Assembly (NCBI GenBank): GCA_021821705.1
Contig: JAKACE010000013.1
Span: 1 to 13,452 of the forward strand
DNA: 13,452 nt
Origin: Actinomycetes bacterium
GTDB taxonomy: Bacteria > Actinomycetota > Acidimicrobiia > Acidimicrobiales > Palsa-688
Reading direction: 5' to 3'
Position 1 is the stretch's first letter. Each line of letters opens with the position of its first letter. Under the pieces are notes generated by a model, which ran no database searches, was not told the DNA's origin, and saw only the letters and a list, made by a program, of their open reading frames with translations. Position numbers and translations under genes: made by a program. Positions 1-6,846 of this stretch are shown in pieces.

Positions 1-116
1 AATCTTACCAACTTGGTCGGGTTTCCACCAGGGCCATCGACGCCGACCTCGTCGGTCGGCGCATGGCGGTCGAAAGTCACCACCGGCGCCTGCAGGGGAC
101 GGTCGGGCGCCGGCAC
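1..116 (-). CDS. Partial hypothetical protein (N-terminal 38 residues)
   Basis: An open minus-strand frame begins at a GTG (114-116) and leaves the window at base 1, so only 38 codons are visible. The start is supported by a GAGG Shine-Dalgarno (plus-strand 122-125) with a 5-nt spacer. The peptide begins MPAPDRPLQAPVVTFDRH and later reads GGNPTKLVR; I do not recognise the family. 29 of 38 codons end in G or C, compatible with coding but somewhat below the neighbours, and a plus-strand frame over the same bases is also open. It lies 96 bp downstream of the MFS gene on the same strand, with a tandem repeat in the gap, so it could share that transcript or have its own promoter. No function is proposed. 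Confidence 0.42.
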   Translation of the reverse strand, partial: MPAPDRPLQAPVVTFDRHAPTDEVGVDGPGGNPTKLVR

Positions 117-125
117 CCTGCCCTC

Positions 126-175
126 AGAAGTACGCTCCCGACCAGGAGCCAGAAGTACGCTCCCGACCAGGGGCT
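126..175. repeat. 25-bp tandem direct repeat, two copies
   Basis: Two head-to-tail 25-bp units (126-150 and 151-175) differ at only two positions near their 3' ends. Each carries the core AGAAGTACGCTCCCGACCAGG. The period is not a multiple of three, and the array lies in the gap between the MFS stop and the partial gene. On the minus strand it ends beside the ribosome binding site of the partial gene, so it could be a tandem protein-binding site or part of that leader RNA. Two copies without spacers do not make a CRISPR. Confidence 0.8.
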
Positions 176-212
176 CGACCCCGGCGAGGCGGTGGACGGT
201 ACCGACCCCGGC

Positions 213-1577
213 TCAGCCCAGCAGGGCCACCCGGGTCGACCTGGATGTCCGCTCCAGGAGCGGCGTCGCCAGGACCGTGGCGGCAGCGAGCGCTCCGAGC
301 ACGGCGAACGCCGCACCCAGGTTGGCGTCAGCCCCGCCGGTAAGCAGGCCGACGGCCAGTGGCCCGATGGCCTGGCCACCGGTCGAGCCGACTCCCCACA
401 CCAGGGCGTTGCCCGTCGTCGACGACGACTTGGGCACGTAGTCGGCCACCAGTGACAGCAGGAGCGGGAAGCCACTGAAAGTGAAAAGCCCGAACATGGC
501 CAGCGCCATCAGGGCTGCGGCTCCCGTCCCCGACGTCGAGAGGAAGACGAAGATGCCGGCTGCGGAGCCCAGGCTGTCCAGGGCGAGGACGAAGCGCTTG
601 TCGAAACGGTCCGCGAGTAAGCCGAACACGGGCTGCCCGGCTATCCCCCCTGCGTACATCACGGTGACGGTCCAACCCAGGCTCGTCGACAGCCCGGCAT
701 GCCGCTGCGTCGTGAGGTAGATGGGCACCCAGGAGACCACGCCGATGAAGGCGACGGAGCGCAGGAACGAGATCGACATCAACGCCACGACGCTCCGGCT
801 CAGCAGCGACCGAAGCGGTGCCCCCTGCACCCGTCGACCGCGGTGGGAGGCCGGGCCGGCCTCCCCGGCCGGCACCACGGTCCGGGCCGCACCGGTGCCA
901 GCCACGGGACCCGTGCCTGCCGGCGTCGAGGGGTGCGGGCGGGCACCGGCGGGGTGGTTCACCTCCTTGGGAAGACCGAAGCCGACGATGACAGCGGCCA
1001 GGAGGCTCAGGACAGCGAACACGATGGTCGTGGCCGCCTTGGAGATCCCCAAGGCCGCTATCACGAAGAACAGGGCCGGGTAGAGGGCGCGCCCGAGGCT
1101 ACCGGCGGCGCCGTTGATGCCGAGCGCTTTGCCGCGCGAGCCCGCTGGGTAACCGAGCTGGAGTACGGACCCGCCCAGGGGGTGGTAGAAGGAGCTGCCG
1201 GCGCCGGCCACGGCCGCGGCCACCAGTACGAGCGCGTCCGCCGGGGCCCCGGCCGAGACGAGCGAAGCGTAGAAGCCGAGCAAGCTGATGCCCAGGGTGG
1301 CGATACCCACCGCCATCATCGTGCCGCGCCGGCCGATCGCGTCAGCGACCAGGCCGACCCCGATCCCGAACGTTGCGGACACGACATAGAAAGTGGTGAG
1401 CATGGCGGTGACCACCAGAGTGGACATGTGGCGCTCCTGCGAGAGCAGGTCACCGACCACCGGGACGAAGAAGGCAACGCCGTCGTTCAAGAAGTGGGCG
1501 AGAGACGTCGCACCGAGGAGCCGCGCCGAGCGCTGCCGGCGAGGGGGAGCGGCCCCCGTGGCACCGTCGGCTGTCAT
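213..1577 (-). CDS. MFS transporter, fosmidomycin-resistance (Fsr)-like
   Basis: A 454-residue, very hydrophobic protein with the 6+6 organisation of a major facilitator. The first half has AHFLND (27-32), the MFS motif A signature GLVADAIGRRGT (75-86) and an SFYHPLGGS segment (129-137) like the conserved His-Pro region of Fsr-type exporters. A polar central loop spans about 203-258. The second half repeats motif A as GLLADRFDKRF (319-329). Proton-coupled export of a small molecule is expected for the family; the substrate cannot be read from sequence. The ATG at 1577 is chosen because the protein then begins with a short basic segment before the first helix. A TAGGGT -10 box lies 8 nt upstream, so the mRNA is probably leaderless or nearly so. 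It is divergent from the GH16 gene; no functional link is evident. Confidence 0.88.
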   Translation of the reverse strand: MTADGATGAAPPRRQRSARLLGATSLAHFLNDGVAFFVPVVGDLLSQERHMSTLVVTAMLTTFYVVSATFGIGVGLVADAIGRRGTMMAVGIATLGISLLGFYASLVSAGAPADALVLVAAAVAGAGSSFYHPLGGSVLQLGYPAGSRGKALGINGAAGSLGRALYPALFFVIAALGISKAATTIVFAVLSLLAAVIVGFGLPKEVNHPAGARPHPSTPAGTGPVAGTGAARTVVPAGEAGPASHRGRRVQGAPLRSLLSRSVVALMSISFLRSVAFIGVVSWVPIYLTTQRHAGLSTSLGWTVTVMYAGGIAGQPVFGLLADRFDKRFVLALDSLGSAAGIFVFLSTSGTGAAALMALAMFGLFTFSGFPLLLSLVADYVPKSSSTTGNALVWGVGSTGGQAIGPLAVGLLTGGADANLGAAFAVLGALAAATVLATPLLERTSRSTRVALLG

Positions 1578-1585
1578 GCCGTAAC

Positions 1586-1614
1586 ACCCTACAGGGATAG
1601 GTATTTGCTGGTAA
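1586..1614 (-). promoter_or_regulatory. Candidate promoter of the MFS gene
   Basis: Reading the minus strand, TTACCA (plus 1609-1614), a 17-bp spacer, and TAGGGT (plus 1586-1591) lie 8 nt from the ATG. No Shine-Dalgarno follows, so a transcript with at most a 1-2 nt leader is predicted. The -10 overlaps the imperfect palindrome CCCTACAGGG (1587-1596), whose CTACAGGG recurs at 1684-1691 before the divergent gene; a shared regulator is possible but unproven. Confidence 0.45.
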
Positions 1615-1633
1615 CCGGCACACCGGCCGCCCC

Positions 1634-1662
1634 TTGACGGCCCCCACGCGCGGTGCTAAACC
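1634..1662 (+). promoter_or_regulatory. Candidate promoter of the GH16 gene
   Basis: TTGACG (1634-1639) is followed after 17 bp by TAAACC (1657-1662), a good -35 and a weak -10 for a primary actinobacterial sigma factor. It would give a leader of about 30 nt that holds the purine-rich ribosome binding site at 1689-1698. Confidence 0.38.
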
Positions 1663-1701
1663 TCCCGGTAAAGGCGATTTGTTCTACAGGGGGTGAGGCA
1701 G

Positions 1702-2745
1702 ATGGCGTGGTTGGTTTTGCCGCGCTCGTTCGTGCGTTCTCGGTGGGCGGCGGCAGCGACTGCCGGGATGGTCGTGATGGGCATGGCAGCGGTACCGGCC
1801 GGCGCCAGCCCCCGTGCCCATGCCGACCACGGCGGCCCTGGTCGCGGCGGCTGGTCAACCGTTTTCCAGGACAACTTCGATGGCCCGGCAGGCAGCGGTG
1901 TCGACAACCAGTGGACCTACGACATCGGGGCCCAGTACACGGGCACCGGCTGCGCCCCCCACTGGGGCACCCAGGAGGTCGAGACCGAGACGGCCTCGCC
2001 GGCCAACGTCTCCCTGGACGGGCAGGGCCACCTCGACATCACCGCCCTCGACTCGGGCGGTTCGTGGACTTCCGGGCGTATAGAAACGGTAAGGGACGAC
2101 TTCCAGGCGCCGCCAGGCGGCGAGATGCTCGTCTCGGCGACGATCCAGCAACCAGGACCGGCCAACGGCATCGGCTATTGGCCGGCCTTCTGGATGCTCG
2201 GGAGCGGCTACCGCCAGACCGGCTTCGGGATAGCCGGCCTGATGGACTGCTCGGCCTGGCCCACCACCGGCGAGATCGACGTGATGGAGGACGTCAATGC
2301 GATGTCCGACGTGGCCGGCACCCTGCACTGCGGTTTCATCAGCTACTCACCCAGCTTCAACGGGGGCCCCTGCAACGAGTACACCGGTCTCAGCAGTGGC
2401 CTGAAGCCCTGCCCAGGTTGCCAGACCGGCTACAACACCTACTCCGTGATCGTCGACCTCACCGACCCCGCCAACGGCCAGATCCGCTGGTACCTCAACG
2501 GCACGCAGTACTACAGCGTTAGCGAGTCCCAGGTGGGCACCCAGTACTGGAACGACGTCGTGGGCCATGGGTTCTTCCTGATCCTCGACTTGGCCGTAGG
2601 CGGTGCCTTCCCCAACGCCGTCTGCAACTGCTCCTCGCCCACGAGCGCCACCACCTCGGGTGGCTCGATGAGCGTGGCCAACGTGACCGTGGCGGTCCGC
2701 TACGGCGGCCGCGGTCACCAGCACTTCAGCGGCGACCACCGCTAG
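1702..2745 (+). CDS. Secreted GH16 family beta-glucanase (laminarinase-like)
   Basis: A 347-residue protein from ATG 1702. This start is preferred to the in-frame GTG at 1693 because the purine-rich GGGGGTGAGG (1689-1698) is then correctly placed. Residues 1 to about 40 form a signal peptide: basic RSFVRSR, a hydrophobic stretch, then AGA or AHA cleavage sites. The GH16 domain follows: WPAFWML (160-166) and the catalytic loop GEIDVMED (190-197), giving nucleophile E191, D193 and acid/base E196. The E-x-D-x-x-E spacing with its extra residue is the beta-bulge form found in laminarinases and other endo-beta-1,3(4)-glucanases. Eight cysteines in the mature part suggest disulfides. No carbohydrate-binding module or cell-wall anchor is seen. 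Expected role: hydrolysis of beta-glucans outside the cell; exact specificity is open. Its 3' end overlaps the converging TetR gene by 20 bp. Confidence 0.9.
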   Translation: MAWLVLPRSFVRSRWAAAATAGMVVMGMAAVPAGASPRAHADHGGPGRGGWSTVFQDNFDGPAGSGVDNQWTYDIGAQYTGTGCAPHWGTQEVETETASPANVSLDGQGHLDITALDSGGSWTSGRIETVRDDFQAPPGGEMLVSATIQQPGPANGIGYWPAFWMLGSGYRQTGFGIAGLMDCSAWPTTGEIDVMEDVNAMSDVAGTLHCGFISYSPSFNGGPCNEYTGLSSGLKPCPGCQTGYNTYSVIVDLTDPANGQIRWYLNGTQYYSVSESQVGTQYWNDVVGHGFFLILDLAVGGAFPNAVCNCSSPTSATTSGGSMSVANVTVAVRYGGRGHQHFSGDHR

Positions 2746-3364
2746 ACGGCGGGCCGGCGGCGCCCAGCCAGCCACCACGCAGCAGGCCCAGGACGGCGTC
2801 AGCGGCTTGCCCCGCCACCGCCTCGCCGCTGATCAGGCGCCGCCGCAGGGCACCGAGCGCTCCCAGCAGGATGTCGGCACCCAGGGCCGGGTCCACACCG
2901 CTGCCGAGCTCGGCCAGGGTGAGCGCCAGGAGTTGGCGCAGCGGCGCCATCTTGGCACTGACCTGGGCACGCACCGCCGGGGCCACGGTCTCGGACTCGA
3001 AGTGCTCCACCCCGAGACGGTGCTCCTGGCTTGCGAACGCCTCGCACTGGTAACGGACCAGGTGTTCTATCCGCTCAACGGGGTCGGCGATGGCAGCGGC
3101 GCTCTCCACCAGCTCGGCCACCGAGCGCTCCACCTCCCGGCCGACCCAGGCTGCCAACACGGAGTCGATGTCGGCGAAGTAGTGGTACAGCGCCGGCCTG
3201 GACATCCCCGCCTCCTCGGCGATGGACGCCATAGTCAGCCCGGCGATGCCCCGTGCCCGCAGGAGGTTGAGGGCTGCCTCCAGGATCTGGTCGCGCTGGT
3301 CGGCGCGGTGGCGGGCGACAGCGGCGTCCCAGCGACGGGCCGGGGGCGGCGGCTCGGGCGTCAC
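2726..3364 (-). CDS. TetR/AcrR family transcriptional regulator
   Basis: A 212-residue protein from GTG 3364, the first usable start that does not run into the divergent transporter. Residues about 25-72 form the TetR DNA-binding domain: the helix DQILEAALNLL, then TMASIAEEAGMS and the recognition helix RPALYHYF. The remaining helical region is the ligand and dimer domain, which varies between family members. It is divergent from the MMPL transporter across 54 bp, so it most likely represses that gene, and perhaps itself, until a transported compound or lipid binds. The ligand is unknown. The reading frame stays open well upstream of 3364, but that part is antisense to the transporter and does not resemble protein. 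The stop lies inside the last codons of the GH16 gene. Confidence 0.9.
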   Translation of the reverse strand: MTPEPPPPARRWDAAVARHRADQRDQILEAALNLLRARGIAGLTMASIAEEAGMSRPALYHYFADIDSVLAAWVGREVERSVAELVESAAAIADPVERIEHLVRYQCEAFASQEHRLGVEHFESETVAPAVRAQVSAKMAPLRQLLALTLAELGSGVDPALGADILLGALGALRRRLISGEAVAGQAADAVLGLLRGGWLGAAGPPSSGGRR

Positions 3365-3418
3365 AGTTTCGAAAGTTGTGTCGACATACCGTCGAACATA
3401 TGACAGTCTGTAAGGGGC
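3365..3418. promoter_or_regulatory. Divergent TetR/MMPL control region, probable operator
   Basis: This 54-bp gap is less G+C-rich than its flanks. It holds three TCGA-centred elements, TTTCGAAA (3367-3374), GTCGAC (3380-3385) and CGTCGAA (3390-3396), at 12- and 11-bp spacing, about one helical turn. The first sits in the near-palindrome CACAGTTTCGAAAGTTGTG (3362-3380). A plus-strand promoter TTGTGT (3376-3381), 17 bp, TATGAC (3399-3404) would start the MMPL mRNA close to its ATG. A TetR dimer bound here would block transcription in both directions. Operator function is inferred from layout. Confidence 0.5.
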
Positions 3419-5557
3419 ATGAGCACTCAGACAAGACGTTACCCTGACGCCCTCGGCGCCTACGTCCGCCTGGTGACAGGTCGGCGCACCAAGTGGGCCG
3501 TCGTGGCCTTCGGCATCGTACTGGCGGGCCTGCTGGGCCCTCTGGGGGGCAAGCTCGCACCGCTGGAAAAAAACTCCTCGGCCAGCTTCCTGCCCGCCGG
3601 CGCCCCGTCCACCGAGGTCGCCGCTTACCAGGCCGCCCATGGCGCGCCGAGCCCGCTGCCGGCGCTGGTGGTCTTCGCCCGCACTGGCGGCCTCGGTCCC
3701 TCCGACCGGGCCGCCATCGAAGGAGCCCGCGAAGCGGTCGGGGCACTGCACCTGCCCGGTGCGTCGCAACCCGGTCCGGTGCGCTGGTCGCCCACGGGCA
3801 GGGCGGCGACCTTCGAGGTGCCGATCACGGCGGCGACCCCCACCACCACCGTGGTAGACGACGTCAAGACCGTCAGGTCGGTCGTCGGGCAACGTGCGGC
3901 GGCCGCGTCGGGCAGGGCGGCGGCCGCGTCGGGCAGGGCGGCGGCCGGCCTGGAGGTAGCCGTCGGCGGCCCGGCCGGCTCGGCTGCTGACGCTTCCAAC
4001 GCCTTTGCCGGCGTCAACGGCCGGCTCCTGGCCGTCACAGGGGCCATCGTGGCCGTGCTCCTCCTGCTCATCTACCGCAGCCCGCTGCTCTGGCTGGTGC
4101 CCCTCGCCTCCGTCGGCCTCGCCGCCGGCTGGGCCCAGGGCGCTGCCTACGGGCTCGCCAAGGCCGGTTTCACCATCAACGGGATGGTCGTCGGCATCAT
4201 GTCCGTGCTCGTGTTCGGGGCGGGCACCGACTACGCGCTGCTGCTGGTCGCCCGGTACCGGGAAGAGCTACGCCGGCGCCATGACCACCACGAAGCAGTC
4301 GCGGTCGCGCTGCGCCGGGCGGCCCCGGCCATCGTCACCTCCGGGGTCACCGTGGTGCTGGCGTTGCTGTGCCTGCTCGTCGCCCAGCTGTCCGACATCG
4401 CCGCTCTCGGCCCGGCCTGCGCGGTGGGGATCGTGTGCGCCCTGTTCGCCCAGCTGGCGTTCCTGCCCGCTCTGCTCGCCGTCGTGGGGCGGCGGGCCTT
4501 CTGGCCGTTCGTACCCCGCGGCACCGAGCACCGCAGCTCCAGGCCCGCCGGGCTGTGGGCGAGGCTGGGCGAAGGCCTGGTAAGGCACCCCCGGCCGGTG
4601 TGGCTGGGGCTGACCGTGGCGCTGGCCGCTTGCAGCGCCGGGCTCTTGGCCTACCAGGGCGGCGTCAACCAGGACAACGGTTTCCGCACCCAGGTCGGCT
4701 CCGTAACCGCCCAGAAGCTCCTCTCCGCCGACTTCCCGGGCCACGGCCCGGCACCGGCCGTCGTCCTGGTACGCCCCCCGAGCGCGCTGGGCGCGGCCAT
4801 GCGAGTGGTCAAGGCCACTCCCGGCACCGGGGCCCTCGGCCGGCCGCGACCGCTCGGCAGGGCCGTCACCTTCGACGCCCAGCTGCTCGACCCCCCGGCG
4901 GGTGCGGCAGCCGAGCACACCGTCAGCCTGATGCGCGCCGGACTGGCGACACTGCCAGGGGCCGAGATCCTGGTCGGAGGTGAGACCGCCACCAACCTCG
5001 ACATTGCCGGTGCCGCCTCGCACGACCGGGCGGCGATCATCCCCCTCGTCGTCGTGGTGGTGGCGCTGATGCTCGCCCTCCTCCTGCGCTCCCTGGTGGC
5101 GCCGCTCATCCTGGTCGCCAGCGTGCTGCTTTCGTACCTGGCCTCGCTCGGCATCGGCGCCCTCGTCTTCCGCTACCTGTTCGGTTTCGCCGGCTTCGAC
5201 CCCTCGGTGCCGATCTTCGGCTTCGTCTTCCTGGTGGCGCTGGGCGTCGACTACAACATCTTCCTGATGGCGCGGGCGCGCGAGGAGGCCAACGCCGGTA
5301 CGGCCGAGGGCGTGGCGCGAGCACTGGGCGTCACCGGCTCGGTCATCACCTCGGCAGGGGTGGTGCTGGCCGCCACGTTCGCCGTGCTGGGCGTGCTCCC
5401 GCTCGTTGCCCTGACCGAGGTGGGCTTCCTGGTGGCCTTCGGCGTACTGGTCGACACCATCCTGGTGCGGTCGGCGCTCGTCCCGGCCATCGCCATCGAC
5501 ATCGGAGCCGCGTGGTGGTGGCCTTCGAGGCCGGCAGGCACCGGCCACCTGCCCTGA
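3419..5557 (+). CDS. MMPL family RND transporter
   Basis: A 712-residue integral membrane protein with the two-fold MMPL/RND layout. A first transmembrane helix (about 26-44) is followed by an external porter domain (about 45-200), a five-helix bundle (about 203-358), a cytoplasmic linker, a seventh helix (about 393-412), a second porter domain (about 413-537) and a final bundle (about 538-700). The Asp-Tyr pairs that carry proton relay in MmpL proteins are present in GTDYALLL (D271-Y272) and GVDYNIFL (D611-Y612). Substrates of this family are lipids, siderophores or drugs; which applies here cannot be seen. There is no MmpS partner beside it. The only purine run (AAGGGG) is 1 nt before the ATG, too close for a good Shine-Dalgarno, but later starts would cut the conserved N-terminus. 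An internal 21-bp repeat lengthens the first porter domain. Confidence 0.93.
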   Translation: MSTQTRRYPDALGAYVRLVTGRRTKWAVVAFGIVLAGLLGPLGGKLAPLEKNSSASFLPAGAPSTEVAAYQAAHGAPSPLPALVVFARTGGLGPSDRAAIEGAREAVGALHLPGASQPGPVRWSPTGRAATFEVPITAATPTTTVVDDVKTVRSVVGQRAAAASGRAAAASGRAAAGLEVAVGGPAGSAADASNAFAGVNGRLLAVTGAIVAVLLLLIYRSPLLWLVPLASVGLAAGWAQGAAYGLAKAGFTINGMVVGIMSVLVFGAGTDYALLLVARYREELRRRHDHHEAVAVALRRAAPAIVTSGVTVVLALLCLLVAQLSDIAALGPACAVGIVCALFAQLAFLPALLAVVGRRAFWPFVPRGTEHRSSRPAGLWARLGEGLVRHPRPVWLGLTVALAACSAGLLAYQGGVNQDNGFRTQVGSVTAQKLLSADFPGHGPAPAVVLVRPPSALGAAMRVVKATPGTGALGRPRPLGRAVTFDAQLLDPPAGAAAEHTVSLMRAGLATLPGAEILVGGETATNLDIAGAASHDRAAIIPLVVVVVALMLALLLRSLVAPLILVASVLLSYLASLGIGALVFRYLFGFAGFDPSVPIFGFVFLVALGVDYNIFLMARAREEANAGTAEGVARALGVTGSVITSAGVVLAATFAVLGVLPLVALTEVGFLVAFGVLVDTILVRSALVPAIAIDIGAAWWWPSRPAGTGHLP
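3896..3947 (+). repeat. In-frame 21-bp tandem repeat within the MMPL gene
   Basis: About 2.5 copies of a 21-bp unit (3896-3916, 3917-3937, partial from 3938). It encodes tandem AAAASGR heptads around residues 160-177, an Ala-rich insert near the end of the first external domain, before helix 2. The two full copies look identical, so the expansion is recent or kept uniform, and copy number may vary between strains without breaking the frame. Confidence 0.8.
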
Positions 5558-5646
5558 GCGACGACGCCTGGCCCCATTGCCCGGCCTGGCAAACCGGTCC
5601 GCCCGCGTGGGGCCCCGGAGCCAGGGTGCTGTGCAGGTTGTTCACC

Positions 5647-5663
5647 CGCCGGGGCTGCCGGCG
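5647..5663. terminator. Weak hairpin between MMPL and the cap-like gene
   Basis: CGCCGG, a 5-nt loop and CCGGCG form a 6-bp perfect stem 90 bp after the MMPL stop, with no T tract. It may be a weak terminator or chance in GC-rich DNA. The rest of the 176-bp gap (5558-5733) holds nothing else I can identify, apart from a possible -10 box before the next start. Confidence 0.25.
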
Positions 5664-5722
5664 CCTTCACAGTGCGCCAGTCCCTCCCCGCAGCGAGCTC
5701 GGGTAGCACCCGTCATTGCTTG

Positions 5723-5728
5723 TAACAT
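5723..5728 (+). promoter_or_regulatory. Possible -10 box for a leaderless cap-like gene
   Basis: TAACAT lies 5 nt before ATG 5734, and there is no Shine-Dalgarno in front of that codon. This spacing predicts that transcription begins at or beside the start codon. No convincing -35 is visible. Confidence 0.35.
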
Positions 5729-5733
5729 CCGGC

Positions 5734-6384
5734 ATGGCCATCCTGCACCGGGCAACGCTGCAACCGACCAAGCTCGAGATCCTGGCGGCCTGGGTGCCGT
5801 CCCAGAATTGGGCGGCAGATGCTGCGACCGGCCCGCTCAGCATCGCCGGCTCGTACCGCTTCGACGACCCGGCCGGCGAGGTCGGCATCGAGACCATGCT
5901 CCTCGCCACCGCCGCCGGCACGGTCCTGCAGGTCCCGCTCACCTACCGGGCGCAACCCCTGGCAGGGGCGCAGAGCGCTCTGCTCGGCACTACCGAGCAC
6001 TCTGTGCTGGGCCGGCGCTGGGTCTACGACGGCTGCGCCGACCCCGTCTACGTGCAAGCGCTCGTCACCGTTGTGCTCACCGGAGGCGCTCAGGCCGAGC
6101 TGCGAGTGATGACCGAGGACGGCTACGAGATCCGGGAGCCACAGACGGTCGTGCGCGGCAGCGGCTCATCCGCTCGTCATGACAGGGACATCGTCTCCGC
6201 CCGCAGGGTGGACGAGGGCACGAGCACCCTGCTCTACGCCGACGGGCTGGCAATCCGCCTGCTCCGTACCATCGGGGAGGCCCCGCCGGCCGGCGGGTCC
6301 GCCATCGCGGTACTGACCGGGACCTGGCCGGGCCGCGACAGCCCGGCCCTGCTGGCTTCGGTGCAGCCATTGCCACCGTCGTAA
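5734..6384 (+). CDS. Stand-alone maltokinase N-terminal cap-like domain protein
   Basis: A 216-residue protein from ATG 5734, giving the typical MAILHRATLQPTKLE N-terminus; a TTG 18 nt upstream is less likely. The N-terminal half matches the cap domain of actinobacterial maltokinase (Mak/Pep2): FDDPAGEVGIET (43-54), VLQVPLTYR (64-72), then GTTEHSVLGRRWVYDG (85-100) and DPVYVQAL (103-110). The C-terminal half is weakly conserved and has no kinase catalytic motifs, so it cannot itself be maltokinase. In Mak this cap sits over the kinase fold; the role of free copies is not established as far as I know, although they are sometimes labelled glucan-branching proteins. No trehalose/maltose pathway gene is in the window. 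It is probably co-transcribed with the next gene, 25 bp downstream. Confidence 0.78.
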   Translation: MAILHRATLQPTKLEILAAWVPSQNWAADAATGPLSIAGSYRFDDPAGEVGIETMLLATAAGTVLQVPLTYRAQPLAGAQSALLGTTEHSVLGRRWVYDGCADPVYVQALVTVVLTGGAQAELRVMTEDGYEIREPQTVVRGSGSSARHDRDIVSARRVDEGTSTLLYADGLAIRLLRTIGEAPPAGGSAIAVLTGTWPGRDSPALLASVQPLPPS

Positions 6385-6409
6385 CCCGCGCAAGGTTGAG
6401 GGTCTGATT

Positions 6410-6796
6410 ATGGCCGGCACTTTTTGGACGTCGCGGTGCGAAATGCAGCCGGACGAGCACTATCTGGTGATGGCTTCTCATCTGCCGTTGCTCCGGCTCG
6501 CCTCGACCGTTCAGTTCTTCCGGGCCGTCGCGGCGGTCCGCAGGCAACTCGCCACCGCCGACGGCCTCGTCGGCTACACGTTGCGGGCCAAACCACTGGC
6601 TCGTGACTACTGGACGCTGTCGGTTTGGACCGACGAGGCGGCATTGCTCGGCTTCATGCGCAAGCCCCCCCACGTCGATGTCATGCGCTCCTTGCGGCCG
6701 GTGATGGGGCCTACGAAGTTCGTCCAGTGGCAGGTCACCGGCGGCGACGGGCGCCCGAGCTGGGGCACGGCCATGGAGCACCTCGGCACCCCGTGA
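6410..6796 (+). CDS. Small ABM/DUF3291-like dimeric alpha-beta barrel protein
   Basis: A 128-residue protein. ATG 6410 is supported by GAGGG (6398-6402) with a 7-nt spacer. The central part, about residues 19-110, resembles the ferredoxin-like fold of antibiotic-biosynthesis-monooxygenase (ABM) and DUF3291 proteins: a strand (LVMASHLPL), a helix carrying FFRAVAAVRRQL, the strand GYTLRAKPLARDYWTLSVW, then DEAALLGFMRKPPHVDVM, with a His at 88 where such families often have one. Some members are monooxygenases or heme-degrading enzymes, many are uncharacterised, and no cofactor site is clear here. It lies 25 bp after the cap-like gene, so it is likely in the same operon, and the strong hairpin after its stop ends the unit. 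Family assignment is moderate; enzymatic activity is not claimed. Confidence 0.65.
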   Translation: MAGTFWTSRCEMQPDEHYLVMASHLPLLRLASTVQFFRAVAAVRRQLATADGLVGYTLRAKPLARDYWTLSVWTDEAALLGFMRKPPHVDVMRSLRPVMGPTKFVQWQVTGGDGRPSWGTAMEHLGTP

Positions 6797-6818
6797 ACCG
6801 ACCGGGCCGGGCCAGGCT

Positions 6819-6844
6819 GCAGGGGCCCCGTCTCGGGGCCCTGC
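6819..6844. terminator. Bidirectional hairpin terminator between convergent genes
   Basis: GCAGGGGCCCCG, a TCT loop and CGGGGCCCTGC pair as an 11-bp G+C stem with one bulged G. It fills most of the 50-bp gap between the plus-strand stop at 6796 and the minus-strand stop at 6847. No T tract is present, as is common for actinobacterial terminators. The position suits termination from both sides. Confidence 0.6.
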
Positions 6845-6846
6845 TC

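Noticed and set aside
126..175. CRISPR array
   Set aside because: Only two abutting repeat units, no spacers, no cas genes.
699..1637. Long plus-strand open frame antisense to the MFS gene
   Set aside because: Low-complexity Arg/Gly/His-rich translation with no motif. The opposite strand encodes a clear transporter with MFS motifs.
3365..3892. Upstream extension of the TetR frame to 3892
   Set aside because: The extra residues are antisense to the MMPL coding region and not protein-like; GTG 3364 yields a normal-length TetR.
4268..5548. 426-codon minus-strand frame opposite the MMPL gene
   Set aside because: Translation is Gln/Gly/His/Arg-rich without hydrophobic core or motif, a typical shadow in high-GC DNA.
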